Source: Prochilodus magdalenae
Lineage: Eukaryota > Chordata > Actinopteri > Characiformes > Prochilodontidae
DNA length: 64,000 bases
Assembly (NCBI GenBank): GCA_024036415.1
Contig: JAMWET010001910.1
Location: 216,809-280,808 of the forward strand
Reading direction: 5' to 3'
In this document: positions 1-35,915 of the stretch, piece after piece
How the letters are laid out: each line of letters begins with the position of its first letter
How positions within the stretch are numbered: position 1 is the stretch's first letter
Translations under genes and position numbers: made by a program
The notes under the pieces: model-generated
Told to the model about the DNA's origin: nothing
Seen by the model: only the letters and a program-made list of their open reading frames with translations
Databases searched by the model: none

Positions 1-897
1 CACATTTGTGAGGTCATACACTGATGATGGACAAGAAGGCTTGGCTCGTTGTCTCCCCTGTAATTCACCCCAAAGGTGTTCTATCAGGATGATGTCAGTC
101 AAGTTCTTCTACACCAAACTCGCTCATCTATGTCTTTATGGACGTTGCTTTGTGCACTGGTGGTCAGTCATGTTGGAACAGTAAGGGGCCATCCCCAAAC
201 TGTTCCCACAGAGTTGGAAGCACACAATTGTTCAAAATCTTTTAGAATACTGAAGCATTAAGAGGTCCTTTCACAGGAACTAAGGGGCCAACTCAACTCC
301 GGAAAAACAACCTCACACCATAATCCCCCCTCCACCAAACTTTAGACAAGTTCTCCTGGCAACTTCCAAATCCCGACAAATCCCAACCCGAACACGTCTC
401 CACTGCTCTAAAGTCCAGTGACAGTCTGCTTTACACCACTGCATTTGATGCTTTGCATTGCTCTTGGTGATGTAAGGCCTGGATGCAGCTGCTCGGCCAT
501 GGAAACCCATTCCATTAAAAAAAGTTTGGAGGTCTGTAGCAATTGAAAGTTGGAAAATTGAATCTCTGCGCACTCTGCGCCTTAGCATCCGCTGACCCCA
601 CTCTGTCGTTTTACGTGGCCTACCACTTGGTGGCTGAGTTACTGTTGTTCCCAGTCACTTCCATTTTGTTATAATTCCACTGACAGCTGATTGTGGAATA
701 TTTAGAAGCAAGAAAATTTCACGACAGTACTTGTTGCACAGGTGGAATCCTATTACGGTACCATGCTGGAATTCATTGAGCTCCTGAGAGCGACCCATTC
801 ATTTACAATGTCTGTCGAAGTGGCCTGCATGTATAGCTGCTTGGTTCTGGTGATAGGTGGTTGAAACATGAGTGAATACTTTTGGCAATAGACCGTA
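1..897 (-). mobile_element. Decayed Tc1/mariner DNA transposon
   Basis: Read on the minus strand, 313-588 encodes a recognisable Tc1 transposase piece (motifs GMGFHGRAAA, HWTLEQWRRV and FGGGGIMV). Positions 76-261 match the part of the same family that encodes the region around the second catalytic aspartate. Positions 600-850 correspond to the N-terminal helix-turn-helix part. The outer end, ACTTTTGGCAATA near 880-893, is typical of the terminal repeat of this fish family. The frame jumps from WRRV almost directly to the FGGGG segment, so the stretch with the first catalytic aspartate is deleted. There are also stops between pieces, so the element is dead. The other end lies left of the window or is lost. 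Confidence 0.85.
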
Positions 898-2870
898 TTT
901 TGTTGTGATGTAAAAAAGCTGACTTTTATAGGCTTACTGTTCACTATTTTAATAAATTCCAAGATAAAGGTGCTTTTAAAGACTGAAACTGGCAAATACA
1001 TGAGAGAATATAGCAGCTATCTGGCTAAATCAAAGCATCCACAGGAGGAGAAGATTGTTACAAAGGTCGTTTTGTAACTTGCCTTGTTCTCATTTTTTGT
1101 TCAGTGAGCATGACTTGGTCAGTTTCTTAAAATATCTCATACGTGCCAACTAGCCAATAAGGAATCTTCCTGCTTTGACTTACTTTTCCTGCTGGGTTCC
1201 TGACTGGTAATTTCCCAGTTTCACTGTTGTTACAACTCAAAAGGTTGTTTCTTAGTTGCAGCATGAGATATGTGTCATGGTACCTGGCAAACAAACCCAA
1301 AGATAGAACTGAGCATGAGCAAACAACTCTGCCTGGCATGCATCAGTCATCACTGTGCAGTGTGTACCCACCTTCCTCCACTCCACCCAACACACTCACA
1401 CTCATCTTACTGTGTCACAATGTTTGCACTTGATATTGTTTGTGGTCAAAGAAATGGAAAAGTCATTTTACTTTTACATTCTTGTATTTATGCTATTAAT
1501 ATGTGGTGTAGGATTAGATAGAGGCAGGGTTGATTAGTGAAGCCATTTGCCCTTATTCCACAGTCTAATGTTGGCAGGTATGATATCTAAATAAGTTTAA
1601 CTGTGTTAGCCAAGAGTTATGCAATTCACTAATTACTGTAGAAGACATTACATGACCTAAATCACATTAAATGTAATAAATCACTGGGGAATGATGGGAC
1701 AACAGCGTTTAATACCAATGAACACCTATTCACATCTTCATTTTTAGAAACGTCTGGCTTTGGGAATTACTTTTGTAATGCAATGAGAATGCTATTCGAA
1801 TAGTAAAACTGCTTAGTGAAATTAAGCCTTGGTGCCACTCCAAGGTTTTATTGAGGCATCTGATAGGCTTGTCCAGTTCCAGGTTATCTTTTTCTTCTCG
1901 GTGCATTTAGATAACAGCTGTTAAAATTATAGATCAGATGCTGTTTCATTTTTTTATAGAAAAATCAACCGCGTAATATCAGAAGACCTGTGGTTATGAA
2001 TACTTACAAGAAGGTTTCATTTTTGTACGTCTCTTCTTTAAAATATACATTTAAAATTAAAAAGCTAGCTCCGCCATGTGGAATGGAAGTCCTGTTTCTT
2101 CCTTCCTTTCTTTTAATATATAACTACCAAATAGATAAGTTGCCAATAAAATTGTCAGCATTCCATAACAAGTGTTTATTGGCATGGAAACTAATATACA
2201 AACACAATTTATCCCTCATTGTTATCATGTATGGATCTCTTATGATATTAAAATATATTAAAATATAATATTTTGTATAAAATTAAAAAACATTCTTCTG
2301 GAAAGTCAGTTATTAGTATCTCTGTGTTACCTTATTAATTTTGGTGCATACACTTTATTATTGAATTTTTTAAAAATTCTATTGTCATGGGAGCTATTCA
2401 TTGTGGTTGTTTAACTTTACTTAAGGTGCTCCCTGCCCAACAGTTTCGTAAGTTGATCCTGTTTATACTATGTGTAGGAAAAAATGGTTTCATTCCATCT
2501 TATAAAAAGAATAATGACTTAGTTCGCTCTCTGTTTCAAAATGGAGTTGTCTCCTTACTGTGCATTACAAAACATTGAAATAACTTTGCAGATAGAGTTT
2601 CCTAGGAGAAAGTTTGCTTTGTGCCACACATATATGTAATTACTAATAACGGAAATGTCCTACAAAATTTCTCGCAAAACGTTTTTGTGCCAAAGTATAA
2701 AGATGGTATGATAATGATTTAAATAATTTTTTGCACAACACAACCACAAGCTATGTTCCACCTTCTTTGACACTGTCATTATAGTAAAATTGTAGCAATA
2801 TGGCACCAAGCTTTTTATAAAAGTCTATTCTGTCTACATATATATAAGTCTATATATATATAATGAAATA
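898..2870. other. AT-rich non-coding sequence, no gene seen
   Basis: Only short random open frames are present, without splice-supported similarity to known proteins. It may be intergenic DNA or the 5' intron of eps8l2, whose first coding exon was not found. Confidence 0.5.
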
Positions 2871-3003
2871 GATAGGGTAAGAGTTAAGGGTAAGATTGTA
2901 CTAAGGCTTAAGAATTGAGTTAGGGTTAAGTAACGCATAGACTAAGGGTTAAGGTTCAGCATTGGCTTAGGGCGAGGTTAAGGTTAGAGTAAAGGTTAAG
3001 GTT

Positions 3004-3576
3004 AAAAATAGGCTAGGGTGAGGTTAAGGTTAGGGCTAGGGTTAAGGTTCGGACTAAGGTTAGGGTAAAGATAAGATTAGGGTTAGGGTAATGTTAGGGT
3101 TAGGATAGGGTTAGGGTTAACATTCAGGTGATATGAGGGTATGGTTAAGGTTAGGGTTAAGGTAATGTTAGGGTAAGATTAGCGTTGAGTTAATTGTCAG
3201 GTGACAATTAACTCATTAACCCTAAGCTTACCCTAACATTAACTTAACACTAACCCTAACCTTATTCTAACATTACCTTAAAACTAACTCTAACCCTAAG
3301 CTTACCCTAACATTACCCTAACACTAACCCTAAGCTTACCCTAACCTTACCTTAACACTAAGACTAACCCTAACCTCACCTGACAATTAACTCAACGCTA
3401 ATCTTACCCTAACATTACCTTAACCCTAACCTTAACCATACCCTCATATCACCTGAATGTTAACCCTAACCCTATCCTAACCCTAACATTACCCTAACTC
3501 TAATCTTATCTTTACCCTAACCTTAGTCCGAACCTTAACCCTAGCCCTAACCTTAACCTCACCCTAGCCTATTTTT
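3004..3576. repeat. 201-bp near-perfect inverted repeat with 171-bp spacer
   Basis: Positions 3004-3204 are the reverse complement of 3376-3576. Comparing by eye I found a single mismatch. The arms start at AAAAATAGGCTAGGGTGAGG and end at GTCAGGTGA, with 3205-3375 between them. Such arms can form a hairpin or cruciform. Confidence 0.9.
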
Positions 3577-4165
3577 CACAGTTTGAGTGCATTAACAGGT
3601 TTTGGCCTCCACAGTGTGGCACAAACCTGGCACACAAACAACAACCACACAGAGTTAGTTTTAAGGTAATGTTAGAATAAGGTTAGGGTTAGTGTTAAGG
3701 TAATGTTAGGGTAAGCTTAGGGTTAGAGTTAGTTTTAAGGTAATGTTGGAATAAGGTTAGGGTTAGTGTTAAGGTAATGTTAGGCTAAGCTTAGGGTTAG
3801 AGTTAGTTTTAAGGTAATGTTAGGGTAGAGTTAGGGTTAGTGTGAAGATAATATTAGTGTAAGCTTATGGTTAGAGTTAGTGTTAAATTAATGTTAGGGT
3901 GAGGTTAGTATTAAGGTAATATTAGGGTTAGCATTAAGGTAATGTTGGGGTAATGTTAGTGTAGGGTATGCTCCACTGCTTGGACATCACTAAATCAATC
4001 TACAATTTGGAAAGATTTCAGTGGAATGAAACATCACAGCTCATTGGCTGCCTTAGTAACAATAACAGTAGTAACAGTAAGGTTGTGTGTGGTTGTTGTT
4101 TGTGTGCCAGGTTTATGCCACACTGTGGAGGCCAAAACCTGTTAATATACTCACATTGTGGGAGA
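3577..4165. mobile_element. Foldback-type element with about 75-bp inverted ends
   Basis: Positions 3577-3652 (containing TTAACAGGTTTTGGCCTCCA) recur in reverse complement at about 4082-4160. The interior 3655-3965 is telomere-like repeat and 3966-4080 is unique sequence. No transposase is seen. A non-autonomous foldback element or MITE is the best reading. Confidence 0.6.
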
Positions 4166-4210
4166 CAAAAATGACAGTTTAAGGTCAGGGTTAGGGTAAG
4201 GGTAGGGTGT

Positions 4211-5852
4211 GTGTGTCTGTGTGTTTCTGTGCATGTCCTTGGGTTTCAAAGTGTGTATGTGGTTTTCTATGTGTGTGTGCGTGTGAGTATTAAACCATCT
4301 CTGTTAAATTGATTTATAGCGGTAGTTATAAATCAAGGGATATAGCTAAATTAAAAGAGACCAGGCGGAAGCTAAAGAGTTAAACTGGGCCGATCATGTA
4401 AGATTTAACCTTTGACCCCCATGAAAAACGTGAATTGAAGTATACTGTCGACTTGTCAGTGAAGCTCTTCCTGTTACCGTGTCTGCAGCTCTGCTCAACA
4501 TTCGGACTCACTAATGGGGCTTGAGCAGTTGAGCGGAATTTTGCTGGGAAATTGAATTCGATCGCGGTCAGATGGGTAGGAAAAAAGGCTTTCTGTAGTT
4601 TTTAATGGCCTACCGTTAAGAAAACAAAAGCTGGTTTTGTTGGTCTAATTGGAAATGTTTAATGAATAGTACATATTGCTGTGTTTTAATAGTAATTCAT
4701 AACTACAAACAATGATTCATTACATTACAGTCCTGATAAATCTAATTAACTGGCCATGTTGAGCTTTGGCGAGTTTTAATTCTGTGGTATATTACAGTAC
4801 ATAGGCACTGTTGCTTTTGGTGTTGAGCTCAGCTATGTAAGCTATTTTTCCTCATTTATGTGTACTGTGTTTCTGTGTGTGTGTGTGTGTGTGTTACTCC
4901 AGCTTATTGCCTTTTAGCAGTTTGGTAGATTCCATGTGTCTAGTCTGTCCTCACTGAACCTCAAAATGTGGTATCCAGGTTAGTCTGTCCCTCTATCTAT
5001 TATCATTGTCCAAGATTTAGATTTTTACTTTTTTGACCCTGTCTTGTTTGTAGTTGAATGGCTTGCTGTAATTATATTTATCATGAATCTCTGGTCTTGA
5101 AAATCACATTGGCTATCACTGTTTTTCATCTGCAGTGCTCATAATAAGTAATGATTAAGCCCACAGGCAACTACAGTACCTCTATTACTCTTTTCTAACA
5201 CGTGGTAAAAGTGTTACGCACATTTGAGCATATTCACATATCTAAGAATACAGATGCATGAAGGGGTTATACAGATTTGGGAATTGTTTTGAAGTGGTCA
5301 CAGATTGTAAGCTTATTTAAGGTCAAAATAATAAACATTAGACAAGTTAAACCATACAACTCCAGTCCCTGTGTTGATAGATGCTGTTGTATAAGATACA
5401 TGTTGTAACATCCACTACAATTACATAAGCTTCTCGGTTCAGTATTTTTTTTATTTCGTCTTTTCACTTTTACATGTGTAAGTATTTTCCCCAGGTATCA
5501 GTACCTGCGTATTGGTTTAGACTGTTCTATCTATCTCTACCGGTACCTTAATGTAAATGTTCTTAATGTTACACACTGATTTTCACACTTTCAAGGATGC
5601 ACTTACTGCTCTAAAATGCAGGTGTGTGGCAAGGGTAGAATAAGGCTCCGCCTACAGACAGGAACTTCTTAGTTTTTAGTTTTGACATGAAAACGTGGAA
5701 CAACATTTTTTAAGTAAAGTTTTTATGTAAAAATAAAACCCTTCTGTCTTTATCTTTACTATAGGCCACGCCATAATTAAAGTATTGTGATGTAAATGAA
5801 TTGCATCACACATTTTTTTTCAACTCCATTAACATGTTTGTTCCCACTTCAG
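4211..5852. other. AT-rich non-coding sequence upstream of the first seen eps8l2 exon
   Basis: A short GT run lies at about 4876-4893. I searched for the missing eps8l2 start exon, which should end in the G of a split glutamate codon next to a GT donor, and found no convincing candidate. Confidence 0.5.
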
Positions 5853-19992
<14,140 letters not shown>

Positions 19993-20547
19993 TACCCATA
20001 ATAACAATATGTGAAAGACGGCAGAATATCAGCGTTCTTTATAACAATCCTGCTTTATTATAATTGTATTCTCTTGCAGTTGTCATATAATCTACATGCA
20101 ACATGGACATGTACTCAGATCTTGTATACCTTTGATTTGAATATTTATTCTGTTTTAGAGAAAGCTTTATTCTAATTCCTCCACAGAAATTGCATCCTTA
20201 CACTTGTTTATGCTGAGAAAATATGAAGCTTTGTGTACACCTCTGTATAAAACATTCAGATATGTGGATGAAAAAAGGGGGAAAAATCAGAGTAGCGAGA
20301 GATGGAGTTTGTGTCAGTGTAGCCCAGGATGAATGTTTTGTAGTGGTTCGAAGGAACGATATATGTGGTTACAAGTCTTTGTCTAATGGGCTTTCCATCA
20401 CATTCAAAAGCCATTGTTCATTTGAATTCATGAGAAAAGCTCTGTTTTGTCAAAGCAAGGGTTTCTATGTAAATAACACCTGTGATCCTGTCTAAAGATG
20501 CATGTTCAAATGCTGATTTTTGTCATGAAGGTATGACGCAAGAACAT

Positions 20548-20553
20548 AATAAA
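20548..20553 (+). terminator. eps8l2 poly(A) signal
   Basis: AATAAA lies 556 bases after the eps8l2 stop codon, at the end of an AT-rich 3' untranslated stretch (19993 to about 20570). It is followed by a T-rich segment. Confidence 0.7.
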
Positions 20554-20599
20554 GTCAGTCAATGGTTTTATTATGAAGCAGTTTCGGTTTATTCTGTCA

Positions 20600-20990
20600 C
20601 ATTATTATGACCACTTCCTACTTTCGACAGTAGCACAACTCACTAGCAAAGCTAGAAATGTCCGACACTGATTGGGAGTACATGACCAAAAATCAAGCAC
20701 TACTCTGGCCCCTTAATTTCACACATCTTCCAAATGAGAATCTGTGGGACTGCCTTGAGTGTCGTGTTCACTCTATGGATCTTCCCCACGCACCCTCCAG
20801 CAGCTGTGGGATGCACTGCAGTCAGCATGGCTCCAGATACCTGTGACAACCTACCAGGACCTTTCATTTTCACTCCCTGCCCACCTAGTTGCTGTCTGTG
20901 CTGCAAAATGTAAAAGGCCTGTGAAAAAACGATCGCTCTGTTTTATAAGCTGTGTTAATTTTATTATGTACGCACTGTTTAAAGTGTGAC
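20600..20990 (+). mobile_element. Tc1 transposase C-terminal relic
   Basis: The plus strand encodes, across frames, ENLWDCLECRVHS and then LQQLWDALQSAWLQIPVTTY, both diagnostic of the Tc1 transposase C-terminus. The two pieces are in different frames, so it is a broken relic. It lies just beyond the eps8l2 poly(A) signal. Confidence 0.8.
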
Positions 20991-21179
20991 ACTAAATATT
21001 GGGAACAATATTGTCAATAAGCTGGAAATAAGAATCCCATTTATATTTCATTTTCCAAATATCAGAGGCTACTTTTTATATTATTTCATTTCCAGTCAAA
21101 ACAGCCATGGAGCATTAAATATCATTTTTGTCAGGGATGTTAATGTAGCAATTAGGTATATATAAAGAAAAAATAAAAA

Positions 21180-22085
21180 AGAATGTTTGCATAGCTATAC
21201 AGAAAATAGGTCTCCTAACAACAAGAGCTGGTGCACCACCAAAACTGTCACCATCAGTTAAACAGTACAGGGGTTTCGGTCCATCCCTTCACTGTGATAA
21301 CACAACTCAACATGGTGAGTCTGAAAAGATGTGTATTTGACAAGAACACCTTACCTAGTGGTTCTGGTTCTACTCAAGCTTCATAGAACCTTGGTGCTAT
21401 ACAGGTAACCAGTCTGCGCTTGCACTAGTTTTTACAGGAGCCAGGTTACGTCAAAGGATACATCATCAATGTCAACAGTGGGGGTTGCACAACAACAGTA
21501 AAAAGTACAGACAAGTCGGCGGAGGCTCTAGATTACCTGTGACCATTCCTGCTGTTTTTATTGTACGTAGAAGGGTTTATTTAGCAGACGACTGGGTGTT
21601 TCCTCTATTGCCTTCTTTTTCCTCAACACCTGACACACCCATGGATGTCATAGCATTGTCCATGCTAGAGAACCTGTCATACTTTGGCTCCAGCTAGAAA
21701 CAAACTTCTGGCATTCTTAGAACAATGGACCGGCCACCCTACAGTCTAGACCTCAACATCACTCAATGTGTTCAGGATTAGACAGCGATTAGTAGAAACC
21801 CAACCAACTTCCAAAACTGAAAGGTGTCCCTCCAGATTTCTTAGACAAACTAAAAATAAGGATTCTGAAATGAATGGAAACTGTAATAAAGGACACACTA
21901 AAATACTGAACATATTATGTTGTCCAATTCAATTTATTGTCATTAACAAAGTACAAGCACATATGCACACGAAAAGAAGCCAACACATTTCTCTTAAATA
22001 TGTTTTCTGGATTTTAATCACCATTTTGACTTTTAAAGGAAGAACTAAATGAGGAGAATCTCTGACTTTTGCACAGTACTTTATT
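21180..22085. mobile_element. Degenerate Tc1-like element between eps8l2 and fads2
   Basis: It shares segments with 25551-26290, for example CACCACCAAAACTGTCAC near 21234 against GACCACCAAAACGGTCAC near 26096. It ends at CTGACTTTTGCACAGTACTT near 22060-22081, similar to the other copy's left end. Coding capacity is destroyed by stops. The family name is not determined. TTTATT at 22080-22085 is AATAAA on the minus strand and could serve as the fads2 poly(A) signal. Confidence 0.5.
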
Positions 22086-22665
22086 TGAATGACTCAAAAA
22101 CAAAGACTAAATACAGATTCTTTCATATGAACAACACATTAGAACTGAATCAGTTATTATACTAAAACTCCCATTAAAAGTGTTACCGCACCTAATGTTA
22201 CTCTGATAGTCTGGTTTCAAACATCACTGAGGAAAGCTATTTAAGGCAGAGTCAGAAGGCAGTATTGAAAAACTAGGTGAAATCTCTGAATACAGTTCTA
22301 CGAGCCTTACAGTCCAGCATTCAAACTGCAGCCGTGTGTGTGATGTTGGCTGCAGAAATGAAAAGTACAGCGACCTCTGGTGCAGACGAGGTTTGTGGTC
22401 CCAATTCAGTTACAGCTAAAGCACCATAACTGCACTGCAGCTCCAGCATATATGGCAAAGTAAAAAGAAGAGGCTCTGAATCTGACAATGGACAATAGAG
22501 ACATTAGCTGAAGTGAATTAAGACTTCTTTGCTATGGACCTTCCTAACAGTCATACAATTAGTCTCCTGGGCCTGAAAAGTGATTGAAGGTTGAAGGCTA
22601 AATAATAATTGTGGAGATGGTTCTGCGTTTGAACATTCACTGAATAAAGCAGGGCGAGTGGGTGA

Positions 22666-32191
<9,526 letters not shown>

Positions 32192-33260
32192 TAGTTCACC
32201 ACCACACCAACACTCAATGGGCTCTGTCCTACAGCACAGATACAGCAGTTAAGAGTTAATCTTGTTGCTCCAGTGTTCTGCTCCTGCTGTGAGGGTCAGC
32301 GTGCATATTCTCCTCCATGAGGCTAAAGGGGGCTTCCTATTCGCCAGCTTCTTGTTTGAATTTTGAGAAGCTGGAGAAGGAGAAGCCAACTTAAGCCTCC
32401 TTCATTGTTCACACTTCAAGTTAACAGTCACACAGTGAGTCTTATTAATAATGGAAGGAAGGCAATGAGTAGACTGAGAAACTGGACTCCTGCAAAAGGA
32501 TAAAGAAGGTTCTTTCTGGTGATTCCTTTGTTAGATAAATGCGTGGGGGGTGGGGGGGGCAGCATCGTTTATGCAATTAAAGGCTTTCGTTGCTCTAGCT
32601 TTCAGAATGTTATCTTTTTCCCCCTTGCTTTTTTAAAATTATTATTAAAATAGGCAATAAAGTGCAACATGCTAGCTCAATCAATCAGTGCAGCCTACAT
32701 GAAGCTGGTGGAAGGCTGCAGCAGTGGATGCTCTCTGTGTCCAGGATTTAAACATCACAGAAGTTGCTCTCACCTGGCTCTTTCACAAAGAGCAGCTCAC
32801 CTGTTCTGAGAAAGACTTCAGACTGATAATGTCTGAGATACCTGAGCTTAATGTCTGAGATACCATCAAGCCTGTATTGGAGCTGCAGGGATGATGGCAG
32901 TGAAGCCCTAGATTAACGGTTCGCTCATATTTCCTCAAGTATACCGTGTTCATGTGTGGAGGAATGAACTCACCCGTGCAATGACGACTTCACTCCTCGC
33001 TGGGCTGATTCGCAGGTACCTGCACTCGAGCCTCCCTGATGAGTGTGTGTGTGTCCTCCCTGCTCTCTCACAGGAGTGTGCGCTGCCCCCGCCGCCGCTG
33101 CTCGCGCTCATTCATATTCGGAGTCATGGACTCTAACGGGCGCGCGCACTCTCCTGAGTTCCACACCGATCATTCGAGCGCTTCTCGACCAATCAGCGTC
33201 CGCGCTCGACAACCCCTGCGCCAATCCACGCCTGTTCTCAGCCGCTGGCCTTTGTGAATC
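32192..33260 (-). promoter_or_regulatory. Probable fads2 leader exon, leader intron and promoter
   Basis: On the minus strand a good acceptor (TGCTGTAG) precedes 32228, 36 bases before the start codon. A good donor (GTGAGT) follows 32974. This predicts a non-coding first exon ending at 32974 and a 745-bp leader intron. Upstream, CCAAT boxes occur at 33189 (GACCAATCAGCG) and 33220 (GCCAATCC) in a CpG-richer segment, inverted relative to fads2. NF-Y and SREBP sites are known in vertebrate FADS2 promoters; here only the CCAAT boxes are clear. Confidence 0.55.
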
Positions 33261-33295
33261 TTTGTGGTTTTTTGTGTGCGTGTGTATCTGTACGT

Positions 33296-33297
33296 GC

Positions 33298-33391
<94 letters not shown>

Positions 33392-33418
33392 CAGAGAAAG
33401 AGAGAGAGACAAAGAGAC
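33296..33418. repeat. (TG)n followed by (GA)n microsatellite
   Basis: About 38 TG units run straight into a GA-rich tract, just upstream of the inferred fads2 promoter. Confidence 0.97.
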
Positions 33419-33419
33419 A

Positions 33420-35590
33420 GTAATGTGTCCATTAAACGGTACATTAACTATTTAGCACCGGGAAAGCTTTCCCCCATTGCATCTATCATCATAGCAGTGA
33501 AAGTTATGTACAGTAGACGAGCCTGCTCCGGTGATTCCACACACTTGTGACTAACTGGAATGTTATCAGCTATGAACCTGCTGTCCCACAGAGGAACAAG
33601 GCCTCGAAGTGCTGACCAAGCACTTTACTGCAGTGCTGGATGCCTGCCTAATAGAGATAATAGAGATCTGTGAAATATGGAAGTGGCCTAATGAAAAAGG
33701 AGGGAATGAGTGAATAAAGCATAGGGAGCAATGCACTTGCTGATTGTCCAAACATCCAAAAGGCTTTAGCCCAAACAAAAGACTAGCCAGCAAGCATCAC
33801 TGTGTAACAGCCTCCCTATGCTTCATGAATGTGGCGTCTCAGTTTGTTAAGCACACAGAAGGTTGATGATCTGGAAGAGAAGCGAGTCCCTCACCAAACA
33901 CATTCAGAGGCAGGTTTGATCTGGTTCTGCTGCACACACACTTTTGATTGTATTTCCACTGCAAAGTTTTATGTGCACTTGATTTAGTCATTGTGTTCAT
34001 ATACAGCAGGATGCAGGAGACTGGCTTGCTTGCTGGGGTACTGTTGCAGGGGGATATCAGGAGGGTATTTGGAACAAGATGTTTGAAAAAATTAAAAGGG
34101 AGAACAGAATGATGCTTAATGTGCATTAATTGTTTAGTTTTATCCTCCAGCAACTTTGAAAGCAGTCACACAAAACCATCCAGGGCTTCATTTGTAGTGC
34201 TATTAAACGTAGGCAAAGGTGACCTGTTGGATATGCTCTTTGATCGGTGCTTGCAGTGCTGTCAATAAACAGGAAAGAAGGACCAAGGTACTCTTTTAAG
34301 AAAACGTTAACAAAAACACTTTTCACTGACTGCTCCTACGAGCAAATCAAGGCCTGGGCTTTAGCCTTCACCAGGGAAAGCAGCAGCACATCTGAAGGGC
34401 ACTAGGTGTTTCAGTGTAATTAATACTGATCACATCACATGGCCAAGACTGCAGACAGCACCGAAACTAATACGGCCCATTAGAACACAATGGCTCAAAA
34501 CTTCTGAAGGGATTTTAACCTAGATTTGAAACTAAATCCCTTTTACTTTAAGTGACTCTATATATGAAATAGGTACATTTTAATAAAACAAATGATTTGA
34601 CTGCACATTTTTAATAAATAATAAAACCATCATAACTCTACAGAAATTTAAGCAAATGTTTGGTAGCAACACTTTTGGCTAATTTTGAGCAGAATTCAAA
34701 AACATTTCCTAGTATGTGTCTGGCTAATGCGGCTTGGAACAGGTGTGTCCTCTTAAAGTCATAATATTTTGCATTGAAACACAAAAATGTTGCAGAAAAT
34801 ATGTCGTTTGCAGAAGTGACACTTTTTCTCTTATAGTCTTATGGTCTTACTGACTGATAGTACATGATAAACATGTATACCATCTATATGTTTAAACTGG
34901 TCTACAGTTTTCTGCTGCTGACCCATTTTCTGAGTCATATCACCTTTTTTTTGCTCACTTTGCAACAATTTAGTCAGTTTCAAAACCTAATAGCTCCTGC
35001 TTCCAGTTTGTTTGTTGAAGTATTTAGTATTTAGTAGTATCAGTCGTAGTGACTGATAGCTGCATATGAAACTGGTCACTGGATTGAGTTAGTCGATATA
35101 TCCACATTGTTGTGCAATAACAATAAAAAGCATCATTATAAATATATTGTAAAAATATATAGCAGTGAAGATCAAACCTGTCTAACACAAACCTTATCTA
35201 TCACGACTCTAACATGCTCATTGGAGTTTATTAACACCTTGACTAAGTAGATCAGGCAATAAACAAGGGAGGAACCTGTTCCTAGATCATCACTCTAAGA
35301 AGCTTTGTGACCCCCGGAGAGTTAAGGATATCTATCTTATATGCATCTAAAAAGGTGCATTAGATTAAGGTTACCTAGGCAGTGTATCTCCAGAGGCTAG
35401 GCAGAGGATCACTGATAAACTGCTACACAGCAAATAAATATGTTATTACTTCAGTGTCCTTCAGCTTTATTGGCATCAGTAGTAAAGATAAGCAAAACAA
35501 GCTGTGATTGATTTTACACAGGTAATAGCAATACGTCTGCTTATTGTGGATTTAGAGGTTTGCTTGGATAGTTATGCTGTTAAAAGATGC
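33420..35590. other. Intergenic AT-rich sequence, no gene seen
   Basis: No open frame above about 100 codons and no recognisable protein or RNA gene. It lies in the divergent interval between fads2 and lrrc10b. Confidence 0.5.
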
Positions 35591-35593
35591 CTT

Positions 35594-35882
<289 letters not shown>

Positions 35883-35915
35883 AATGTTTTGTAAAATATA
35901 ATGATGTACAATGCT

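Larger units (their letters stand above)
2875..4210. repeat. Degenerate telomere-like repeat block with inverted organisation
   Basis: The block consists of variants of GTTAGGGTTAAGG and its complement. G-rich orientation occupies about 2875-3204 and 3655-3965, C-rich orientation about 3220-3576. Units vary too much to be a young telomere track. Two inverted structures are listed separately. This looks like an interstitial telomere-like minisatellite shaped by inversion. Confidence 0.85.

Noticed and set aside
2875..4210. True chromosome end
   Set aside because: Repeats are degenerate, occur in both orientations and are flanked by ordinary genes and transposon relics, so this is interstitial.
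33043..33550. Cys-Val and His-Thr repeat frames
   Set aside because: They are translations of the (TG)n/(CA)n microsatellite.
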